13,428 nucleotides of DNA from JANNYA01 sp031422315 (GTDB lineage: Bacteria > Pseudomonadota > Gammaproteobacteria > Xanthomonadales > SZUA-5): contig JANOQN010000058.1 of the NCBI GenBank assembly GCA_031422315.1, positions 1-13,428 of the forward strand, written 5' to 3'. The first letter of the stretch is position 1. Each line of letters begins with the position of its first letter. A program made the translations under genes and the position numbers. Of this stretch, positions 6,544 through 13,428 are shown piece by piece. The notes beneath the pieces are model-generated. The model saw nothing but the letters and a program-made list of their open reading frames with translations. It made no database searches and was not told the DNA's origin.

Positions 6544-9500
6544 ATGAAAACTAACGATAGCCGCCTGGCTGACACCACCACCCTTTCGAGCACCCAAGCC
6601 ATGCCGATCCAATCTAAAACCGCTGCGAGACAAGTCCTGATCGCCTCGCTAGGCGCGGCATTGCTCAGCGCATCCATGTGGCTAATGCTGCCCACACGCC
6701 AAGTCGAAACCCCCACACTGCTGCGTTTACAAAGCGCTGCGCCGGTGCAGCCAGCCAAGCCGGTTGAACGCTTGACGGCCGCGCAAATGGCGAATCAGCG
6801 CGTCATTATGACTACCCAGCCCGAGCAGCCGCTGCTAACCGTGGTAGATGAGAAAGGCAAAGTCATTCAGCAAATCCCGGAAAACGCGGTGGATGCTAAT
6901 GGCAAATTAGATCCGGTCAAATTAGCCGCCTTCAAAGCTGATCAGGTCAGCAAAGCTAGCGAATCCCAAAAGCCTAAGTTTGATCCCTGGGCCAAAGTAG
7001 TGCCCGATAGTGCCGCACCATTAACCGCCGAAGCCGAGCAGCAGCAAACCGCCGCAGAGCAAGCCAGCACTGAGGCAATGCGTCGCTTGTTGGTAGGCGA
7101 AGATGCCAGCGGCCTAGCCAGCGCCAGCGCCGGTGCTGCGCAATCAAAATCCGCCGCTGCGCCCGCAAAGGCTACCGGCCTGGAAACGGCGCGCTTAGCA
7201 GTGCTGAGCTTAGCTACCGCAGCGCAAAATAGTGGCGCTGCCAAATCAACCAACCCCACCGATGCCAGCACACAGCTATTACGCGCCAAGCAGTCCATCG
7301 TGGCGCTGCATGCCGAGCTAGAGTTGGCTTATCAGCAAGATCGCGACTTACTCAAACGCACCGGCAGCCAGGGCTTCAACAGCCGCGTTGATGCTCAGCA
7401 GGCTGCCCAGCATGGCAAGCTCAAACAGCTGACTGTGCTGCTAGATCAAGCCCAGCTTGAGCTTAGTAAAACCAATCCAAATTCAAACACCCAGCGCATG
7501 CAGGCCGAAGTCATGGCACAGCTTTTGGAAAGCCTGAGCATGCAAACCCCGGCGGTCACGCTGGGCGCGAATCCGCTGCCAGTTTCACGGCCCAAATTCA
7601 CCGCGCGCGCGCTGCCCACCGGCACCGGCATTACCCCAAGCTATGCGAAAGCATCGACCGATGCCGCCGTGCCCGCCGATTTAATCGCCAGCGATCTGAC
7701 CGCGCTAGACGCCACAATCATCGCCAAAGCCAGCGCGCTGAAGCAAAACTATGTCGAGATCTTTGATTTCGTCCGCACGCAAATTCGCAGCCAGGCCTAT
7801 GCCGGTGCGCAAAAAAATGCCGCTGATGTGCTGCGCACGGGCACGGGCAATGCAGCGGATCAAGCCAGCTTATTGATCGCATTGCTGCGCGCCGCCAAAA
7901 CCCCGACCCGCTATGTGCACGGCGTGGTGTCACTGCCGCGCGCCAAGCTGGCCGCCACGCTGATGATTGCGCCCGAACACCTAGAACGCGCGCTCACCGC
8001 AGCGGGCATGGCGTTTGAAATTGATGCCAGCGCCGGTGCCAGCAACGGCCATTTCAAAATTGAACACACCTGGGTTAGCGCGCTGGTGCCCTACGCCCTT
8101 TATCGCGGCAGCATTGCCGCGGTCGGCGATGCCATCTGGGTGCCGCTGGATAGCTTTATCAAGCCGCACAGCATTACCGCATCGAAAAAACCCATGCAGC
8201 TGGCGAATTTGACCGGCACCGCCTTCGTGCAAAGCTGGCTAAATGGCGCGCAAAGCACCGATCCGGTGGCCGCATTGAATACTCAGCTCAGCACCGCGCT
8301 TTCTGCCCTGGTGCCCGCACAATCCTTGGCAAGCGCTACCGGCATCGGCGTGCTCAGCATTGATCCGCTCGATGTACTGCCCAGCGCATTGCCGAGCAAA
8401 GAAATCATCGTGCTATCGGAATCCGCCGCGCTGCCTAGCGCCCACATTGCCAACGCGCGCATCCAGCTGCAAGCCGCAGATAATGCATCAGTTATGGATG
8501 CCACGATATCCATCCATCAGCTGCGGCAAAAGCGCACGTATTTGAGCTACATCGGCGCAACGCCGGAAGATGCGAACTTGATTTTGGCAAACGCCGGGCT
8601 AGCCAACACGCCGCCGTATTTGCTAAAAGTGCGCCCGCTGCTGAAGAATTTTACCGGCACGATTGCCTCCGGCACGCGCGGTATCGATGCCGGCGCGGCA
8701 CTCAAATTAACCCTGACATTGACTAGCCCGGCTGGCGCAATCAGCCTTGAGCAGCAGGTGCTGTCCGGCGCCGCGATGGGCGTGTATATCGCCAGCGCGG
8801 GCGATGCGCCAACGTACAGCGCTAACCTGCTTGATCCACTACCCGCAGGCGGCAATACGGCCGAAGAAGCCGAGAAAATTGGCCGCCTGCTGTGGAATTT
8901 CGGGCAGTACTACGCACATAGGTGGGATGAAGGCGATCAAAAGCTCGGTGATTTGCTCGACATAACCCCAATTGCGCCGTTCCCACAAGTGCTGCTGATC
9001 CACAACCAGTTGGTGCCCGAAGTAGTGCAGGGCCGTGTCGCTAGCCTAAGCTGGCGCGGCGTAGCGATGGATGCCATGCTGCGCATGCGCGAACCCATCA
9101 GCCGAATTGCCGATCGCACCGCCGAGCCCGATTGGCTGCAAATCTCCGCACTCAGCGGCAGCTATCACGAGCGCTATGAATTCTATCGCCAGTGGGGCGC
9201 CGAAGCAGTATCCGCCGACTGGGGCTTCAAGCTGGCCCGCACCGCGAATATTCCGATACGCGATCTGCAAGCCGGCGATTCGCTGACCACGCTGGTGCAC
9301 GATCCGGCCGTTATGGCGCAGGTGCAGGCCGCATTAACCGCCGGCCTGCGCGTACAAATCCCGGATCGTATTGTCACGCAGGGTATTTGGTCCGGCTCAA
9401 ACTGGCGCGTTTACAGCCCCATAACCGGCGAAACTGGCTATTTCGTCTCCGGCCGCTACGCCGGCGGCGTTACCAGCACGCCACCCAACCTGTGGTATTA

Positions 9501-12500
9501 CACCGCCGCCAGCGATGTGCTGAGCAGCAATGGCTCAGCCACCGGTGCCGATAGCTATGCCGAAGCACTGGTTATTTATGCGCCCAGCCAGGGCCAAATC
9601 GGCACAGTTGGGCAGGCTTTAGCTAGGCCGTTTGAGGTATTAGCGGTTGATCGCTACGGCCGAGTGGTACCAGGGGTAAATATTAAGTTTCAAATGACTT
9701 CTGGATTGGGGTTTTTCCAAAGTAATAATCTGAATAATGTAACGGTTAAAACCGATGGAACGGGTAAAGTGCGGGCGGGTTTTACGTTGGGAACGGATTT
9801 TAGTAAGTTGCCCTATACCACGCTTCCTGGCACGCCAAATCCTATTCGTGCTGGGGTAATTGAAATATATGTAACTGCAAGTGTGTATACGCCGAATGGA
9901 TACACTACATTAAGAACGGGCGCGCCAATTCGGGCTTATGTGAAATCGGGAGAAGCAGTTAGGTTTGAGCATGGGTTAGATATTTCTCAAGCCAGCACCT
10001 ATACACTCACTAATGGCACACAAGAAGTACGACGAACGCCGTTTATCAGGTCATTTTATTATCGCGGCTGGGTGCGCGCATTGGATCAATATGGCAATCG
10101 TGTAAGTAATGTTGATATAGCGTTAAATACACCACGTCCTTCGGTGCCACACCAAGATCAGAGTTTCAGCTTTAACGGCGGACTGTTTTCAATATTGTCA
10201 ATAGACAATTCCAGCTCGCCTGGAAAATGCCCAGCCCAAACTATTGCTTTGGAAACAAAAAACTGCTTGCAGCAGAGTATTCAAGTGCAAACAGGTGTTG
10301 ACGATACAGAATACTATTATGTTACGCCAGGGCACGGGTTTTCACCCTATCTTATGACCAAGATGAATGAAAAATCATCTATTGAACTAAGCAGCCTAGG
10401 CCTAACCGAAAGATTGATAATTGAAGCACGCCCAACTTGGTACTATGAACATTTTTTTAATTCTGTTGCTTGGGTTCAAACACCGTCAGGACCAATGATG
10501 GGGAAATTCGGACGAAAACTAATTCCGACTTCAGGCTTTGCGGGTATTTTTAGAGAAAGAATCCAAGTATCGGTCTCGCAGTACCGCTCAGTAGAAACTT
10601 TGCTAATGGGTTCAAACGTTGTTTTAAATAAAAGACTTGATCACGTAGAAGGACATGGCTCGAGCTTATGCCCTTTGCACGATTTCAATCCACCGCTAAT
10701 AAAGGCTGGTCCCTGTGAATCATCCCCTGGTTCAAGCGAATCGTACAGCGTGTTCTCCGGCGCGATAGGCCCCGGTGGAGCATGTGTGGCTGATACAACG
10801 CCTTATGAAGTCACCGACGGCACCCATGTATCTGGCTCGCCAACGTTTCCTGGTCTTACAAATGGTCGCCGATTTGATCTCACAAATAGCGCATGGCTTT
10901 ATGAAGCTGTTGGTTCAATTAACCTGCCCATTCAGGCAAAAGGCTTGGGAGCAATATCAGCAAAAGTAAAAGCAAATTATAGTTGCAGAGCAAATGAAGC
11001 CCATCCAAACTTTAGCCCCCCGGCGCTCCCGCCCATTAAAGGTGGATTTGAGCTTATCGCCGACAGCATAAACTCCATCGCGCCAAATCTAACCCCAACC
11101 CCAAACAACGTCCGCCTCGACGGCTTCGGCAATCTGCTCAACAATATTTTTATCCAAGCCAATGAAGCCGGCAATGCCTATGTCGGCCGCAGTGAATTAA
11201 CCCTATTCGAAAACGGCGTAGCCCGCATTACCGCTGAAGCCCCCGCCAGCGTACTAAGCGGCTTAGGTTTTGGCCTACCCAGCGGCTTCACCATGGACCC
11301 CAACAAAACCTACACCATTGGCCTGCGCATTAATATCGGCACGCCACTCGAACAAAGCTTGCGCCCGGTGCCGCTCAATGTTCGCGCCGACATCATCACC
11401 GGCTACGGCGTATTCCCAACTGAAGACGTACCGCTATCGCTAGAAAACTACGCCAACGCGAATGTGCTAATCGAAGACGAAGTCAATGTCGTCGAAGGCG
11501 ATATGTGCCGCAGCGCGCAGGTGCTGGCCGTACACGTCGGCAGCCCGGCGCGCATTAGCGTCAAGTTGCAGGGCAAGAATGTCTTTGGCGTACCCGCTGG
11601 CCCGATGACTACCATTGTCGAGAATGAGCTTTCCGCGATTGGCGTCAGCAAAATTTTGATGGGCAACACCAATTTTGCCGATGGCAATTATGAAATGACG
11701 ATTTCCGCGCAATCAGTGGCCAACACCGCGCGCACGGATAGGGTAGTTGGCACCGTTACCCGGCGCACCAAGCGCCTGGATTTGCGCAGCTTGGCGCATA
11801 CCGAAGTGCAGGGCGTGGATCTATTTAGCGGTGGCTTTAGCGCGGTGGAAACCGACATCCCACACTTCGGCCGCGGCCCCGAGCTCGCGCTCAATCGCAG
11901 CTACAGCAGCCATTCGGGCGATCAGCTGGGCGCGTTTGGGCGCGGCTGGTTTAGCGGGGCGGAGCAGCGCATCCGCTTTGATAGCTGTGGCCGGGTGCAG
12001 GTGATCGGCAGCGGCGGCCAGGGCCAGGTGTTTGCTACGACTGGCCAGTTGGATGGCGAAGGCTGGGCGCTGTATCGCCCGCTGCACGGCTACCACGGCA
12101 CGCTGCGCCAACGCGCGCAAACCTATGAGTTCTTCGCCGTCGACGGCACGCGCTATGTGTACGCCGAGCCGCACGTGAGCGGCCCGAAGCTGAGCTACGT
12201 CGAAGATACTAACGGCAATCGCGTCACGGCGGCTTATCAGCTATTGGGCGGTGAAAAGCGCATGACCAGCTTGACCGGCAGCGGGCGCACGCTGAGCTTG
12301 ACCTACACCGAAACGCCGATTGTTACTGAGCTGGGTGAATTCGGCGGGCCGTCCAACGCTTGGTTAGTTACCAAAGCAAGCGGCGATAGTACGGTTATTG
12401 ACTATAGCTACGATTCCTATGGCAACTTGAAAACGTCCAAACAATCCAGCGGTACGAATCTTGGCTTTTCCCGCAGCTATGCGGTGCGCAATCTGGGATC

Positions 12501-13428
12501 GATAGTCATGGGGCTCAACGAGCGCAGCATTCGCTTGGGCTTTAGGCTGGAGAGCATTACTGATGTAACGCGCGAAGTCAGCAAGCGCATCAGCTATGTG
12601 ATTGCGACCAGCAAGCTGAGTACCGAACCTTTGTGGGAAGCCAGAGTGAGTGAGCTTCAACAAGCCGATGGCGGTCTCTGGAAGTTTGGCTACCTTGGCC
12701 TGCGCGGGCAAACGCCGAGCGCTGAGCTGGTGATCTTGACCGACGTGCTGAACCCCAGGTCCATCAATACGCGCTATGAGCTAAACCGCTTCGGCGCCAC
12801 CATCAAGCAAACCGATCCCTTAGGTAGCGTACAAACCAGCTGGGATCTAGCGCACCGCAAACCTTCCAGCACAACCGATCGCTTGGGCCGCACGCGCAGC
12901 TTTAGTTACGATAATTTTGGCAATACGCTGAGTGAGGCTTTCGCGGGCCGCACAACCCGCTTCACCTACGCCGCCAACACGGCGTTCACCAAGCCATACA
13001 TTCGCAATCGGCCATTGAGCAGCACTGATGCGCTGAGCGTAGCGACTAGCTTTACCTACGATCCATCAGGAAACTTATCAACCAGCACGAAAGCGGGCGT
13101 GAGTGAAGCCATGACGTATGCGGCAAATGGCGATCTGAAAACGCGCAGCACCGGCAGGGGCGACGCGTGGCTATTTGACTACACCAGCAATGGTTTGCTG
13201 TCCAAACAAACCGACCCACAGGGCGGCATCCAGCTGTATTACTACACGGCGCAGGGCCGGAAATATTACGTCACTGATGAGGCGAATAAAAACACCAGCT
13301 GGACCTTTGATTTGCAGGGCCGGGTGCTGACCGAAGCCACGCCCGATGGCACCGAAACGCGGGTTTACAGTGATTTAAGCCGCAGCTGGGAAGTGACGAA
13401 TCGGCGTGCGTTCAAAACCAAGTATGAG
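6544..13428 (+). CDS. Giant transglutaminase-like / RHS (YD-repeat) protein (3' partial)
   Basis: The atg at 6544 opens a frame with no stop through 13428, giving 2295 codons, and the gene continues beyond the window. Domains by residue: N-terminal hydrophobic segment (31-49) after K25 and R29, giving a signal peptide or signal anchor; an Ala/Gln/Glu-rich probably helical region (about 60-335); a transglutaminase-like domain (about 380-545) with Ala at the nucleophile position; an unassigned conserved-looking region (about 760-1010, including LLWNFGQYYAHRWDEG); invasin-like or Ig-like modules (about 1020-1740) marked by DRYGR, DQYGN and DGFGN; a DUF6531-like RHS start (from about 1758, VDLFSGGFSAVETDIPHFGR); and YD repeats (about 1954 to the edge). 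RHS proteins build a beta-cocoon that often encloses a C-terminal toxin; whether this one does cannot be seen. It follows gene 1 by 15 bases. Cysteines are absent before residue 1229. Confidence 0.94.
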   Translation, partial: MKTNDSRLADTTTLSSTQAMPIQSKTAARQVLIASLGAALLSASMWLMLPTRQVETPTLLRLQSAAPVQPAKPVERLTAAQMANQRVIMTTQPEQPLLTVVDEKGKVIQQIPENAVDANGKLDPVKLAAFKADQVSKASESQKPKFDPWAKVVPDSAAPLTAEAEQQQTAAEQASTEAMRRLLVGEDASGLASASAGAAQSKSAAAPAKATGLETARLAVLSLATAAQNSGAAKSTNPTDASTQLLRAKQSIVALHAELELAYQQDRDLLKRTGSQGFNSRVDAQQAAQHGKLKQLTVLLDQAQLELSKTNPNSNTQRMQAEVMAQLLESLSMQTPAVTLGANPLPVSRPKFTARALPTGTGITPSYAKASTDAAVPADLIASDLTALDATIIAKASALKQNYVEIFDFVRTQIRSQAYAGAQKNAADVLRTGTGNAADQASLLIALLRAAKTPTRYVHGVVSLPRAKLAATLMIAPEHLERALTAAGMAFEIDASAGASNGHFKIEHTWVSALVPYALYRGSIAAVGDAIWVPLDSFIKPHSITASKKPMQLANLTGTAFVQSWLNGAQSTDPVAALNTQLSTALSALVPAQSLASATGIGVLSIDPLDVLPSALPSKEIIVLSESAALPSAHIANARIQLQAADNASVMDATISIHQLRQKRTYLSYIGATPEDANLILANAGLANTPPYLLKVRPLLKNFTGTIASGTRGIDAGAALKLTLTLTSPAGAISLEQQVLSGAAMGVYIASAGDAPTYSANLLDPLPAGGNTAEEAEKIGRLLWNFGQYYAHRWDEGDQKLGDLLDITPIAPFPQVLLIHNQLVPEVVQGRVASLSWRGVAMDAMLRMREPISRIADRTAEPDWLQISALSGSYHERYEFYRQWGAEAVSADWGFKLARTANIPIRDLQAGDSLTTLVHDPAVMAQVQAALTAGLRVQIPDRIVTQGIWSGSNWRVYSPITGETGYFVSGRYAGGVTSTPPNLWYYTAASDVLSSNGSATGADSYAEALVIYAPSQGQIGTVGQALARPFEVLAVDRYGRVVPGVNIKFQMTSGLGFFQSNNLNNVTVKTDGTGKVRAGFTLGTDFSKLPYTTLPGTPNPIRAGVIEIYVTASVYTPNGYTTLRTGAPIRAYVKSGEAVRFEHGLDISQASTYTLTNGTQEVRRTPFIRSFYYRGWVRALDQYGNRVSNVDIALNTPRPSVPHQDQSFSFNGGLFSILSIDNSSSPGKCPAQTIALETKNCLQQSIQVQTGVDDTEYYYVTPGHGFSPYLMTKMNEKSSIELSSLGLTERLIIEARPTWYYEHFFNSVAWVQTPSGPMMGKFGRKLIPTSGFAGIFRERIQVSVSQYRSVETLLMGSNVVLNKRLDHVEGHGSSLCPLHDFNPPLIKAGPCESSPGSSESYSVFSGAIGPGGACVADTTPYEVTDGTHVSGSPTFPGLTNGRRFDLTNSAWLYEAVGSINLPIQAKGLGAISAKVKANYSCRANEAHPNFSPPALPPIKGGFELIADSINSIAPNLTPTPNNVRLDGFGNLLNNIFIQANEAGNAYVGRSELTLFENGVARITAEAPASVLSGLGFGLPSGFTMDPNKTYTIGLRINIGTPLEQSLRPVPLNVRADIITGYGVFPTEDVPLSLENYANANVLIEDEVNVVEGDMCRSAQVLAVHVGSPARISVKLQGKNVFGVPAGPMTTIVENELSAIGVSKILMGNTNFADGNYEMTISAQSVANTARTDRVVGTVTRRTKRLDLRSLAHTEVQGVDLFSGGFSAVETDIPHFGRGPELALNRSYSSHSGDQLGAFGRGWFSGAEQRIRFDSCGRVQVIGSGGQGQVFATTGQLDGEGWALYRPLHGYHGTLRQRAQTYEFFAVDGTRYVYAEPHVSGPKLSYVEDTNGNRVTAAYQLLGGEKRMTSLTGSGRTLSLTYTETPIVTELGEFGGPSNAWLVTKASGDSTVIDYSYDSYGNLKTSKQSSGTNLGFSRSYAVRNLGSIVMGLNERSIRLGFRLESITDVTREVSKRISYVIATSKLSTEPLWEARVSELQQADGGLWKFGYLGLRGQTPSAELVILTDVLNPRSINTRYELNRFGATIKQTDPLGSVQTSWDLAHRKPSSTTDRLGRTRSFSYDNFGNTLSEAFAGRTTRFTYAANTAFTKPYIRNRPLSSTDALSVATSFTYDPSGNLSTSTKAGVSEAMTYAANGDLKTRSTGRGDAWLFDYTSNGLLSKQTDPQGGIQLYYYTAQGRKYYVTDEANKNTSWTFDLQGRVLTEATPDGTETRVYSDLSRSWEVTNRRAFKTKYE
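6613..6699 (+). other. N-terminal signal peptide or membrane anchor of gene 2
   Basis: Residues 24-53 read as a positively charged stretch (K25, R29) followed by a hydrophobic core, VLIASLGAALLSASMWLML, ending at P50 with R52 just after. This fits a Sec signal with an unusually long n-region of about 30 residues, or an uncleaved signal anchor. No lipobox Cys is present, so it is not a lipoprotein. A clear AXA cleavage site is not seen, which leans towards a membrane anchor. Confidence 0.65.
7681..8160 (+). other. Transglutaminase-like domain with Ala replacing the catalytic Cys
   Basis: Residues 380-539 of gene 2 follow the transglutaminase-core plan. EIFDFVRTQI is the pre-catalytic helix, GNAADQASLLIALLRAAK is the active-site helix, and TPTRYVHGVV is the strand usually written GIPARYVxG. 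Then come HTWVSALVPY with H508 and WVPLDS with D536. In active enzymes the helix starts G(D/N)Cx(D/E), and here the Cys position is A437. The His and Asp of the triad are kept. The domain is therefore probably catalytically inactive as a transglutaminase or protease and may act in binding or structure. From memory, similar GNAxDxASLL sequences occur in other large RHS-linked proteins, so this looks like a family trait rather than a fresh mutation. Confidence 0.8.
9601..11040 (+). other. AT-richer, cysteine-bearing Ig-like segment inside gene 2
   Basis: This stretch (residues about 1020-1499) stays in frame but differs in base composition from its flanks. Hand counts give 26 of 60 GC at 9721-9780 and 27 of 60 at 10381-10440, against 39 of 60 at 11881-11940. 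It uses aga and tta codons more freely. It holds Ig-like or invasin-like (Big_1-type) modules, recognised by DRYGRVVPGVNIKF (residue 1036) and DQYGNRVSNVDIAL (residue 1181). A third module, DGFGNLLNNIFIQA (residue 1526), lies just beyond. Six of the eight cysteines of the visible protein fall here (residues 1229, 1241, 1376, 1391, 1414, 1481). The segment is likely a domain cassette with a different evolutionary history. Confidence 0.65.
11815..13428 (+). other. RHS core: DUF6531-like start and YD repeats (continues past window)
   Basis: VDLFSGGFSAVETDIPHFGR, then RSYSSHSG and GAFGRGWFS, match the typical opening of RHS cores (DUF6531-like: 'vd..tG.....t.D....g...l...R.Y.S......G.fG.GW'). YD-repeat motifs follow: YSYDSYGNL (residue 1954), TDPLGSVQTS (2090), FSYDNFGNTLSE (2120), FTYDPSGNL (2170), TDPQGGIQLYYY (2223) and DLQGRVLTEATPDGT near the edge. 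In solved RHS proteins these repeats wrap into a hollow shell. The RHS-associated core motif, a self-cleavage site and any C-terminal toxin or downstream immunity gene would lie beyond 13428. Confidence 0.9.

Noticed and set aside
9192..9554. Plus-strand frame of 120 codons in another phase inside gene 2
   Set aside because: Its translation is Arg-rich and lacks domain features, and gene 2 reads through intact in its own frame with recognisable content.
11821..12174. Minus-strand frame of 117 codons opposite the RHS start
   Set aside because: It is opposite the highly characteristic DUF6531-like segment and is explained by high GC and few stop codons on the reverse strand.

Overview
The window is filled almost entirely by two very large plus-strand genes, head to tail and only 15 bases apart. 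Both run off the window: the first lacks its 5' end and the second its 3' end. No RNA gene, transposase, CRISPR array, integrase or convincing promoter or terminator was seen. The organism is probably a Gram-negative proteobacterium of moderate GC, perhaps a betaproteobacterium. That is an inference from codon use (many gcg, agc, cag and cgc codons) and domain repertoire (CARDB, RTX, Big_7-type Ig, pseudo-transglutaminase, DUF6531/RHS); no marker gene fixes the taxon.

Bases 1-6528 encode the last 2175 residues of a surface or secreted protein. In order it has the end of one CARDB-like domain, a full CARDB/APHP-like domain (about 115-450), a long RTX calcium-binding region broken up by three HCBP-related modules (about 490-3100), four divergent Ig-like units (3121-4266), seven near-identical Big_7-type Ig units of 282-285 bases (4267-6240), and a short beta-rich C-terminal cap. 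The order is notable because RTX precedes the Ig array and no RTX block sits at the C terminus.

Bases 6544-13428 encode the first 2295 residues of a giant RHS/YD-repeat protein. It has an N-terminal membrane or signal segment, an Ala/Gln-rich probably helical region, a transglutaminase-like domain whose nucleophilic Cys position is Ala, an unassigned conserved-looking region, about 600 residues of invasin-like or Ig-like beta modules, a DUF6531-like RHS start, and YD repeats that continue to the window edge. The C-terminal tip, where a toxin would lie if this is a polymorphic toxin, is outside the window.

The close spacing suggests one transcription unit making two exported giant proteins, an adhesin-like calcium-binding fibre and an RHS-family protein. 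A joint role in surface attachment or contact-dependent interaction is plausible but not shown. Both genes are compositional mosaics. The RTX and divergent-Ig part of gene 1 and a 1.4-kb internal part of gene 2 are AT-richer, and most of each gene's cysteines fall in those parts, which suggests domain-level recombination.
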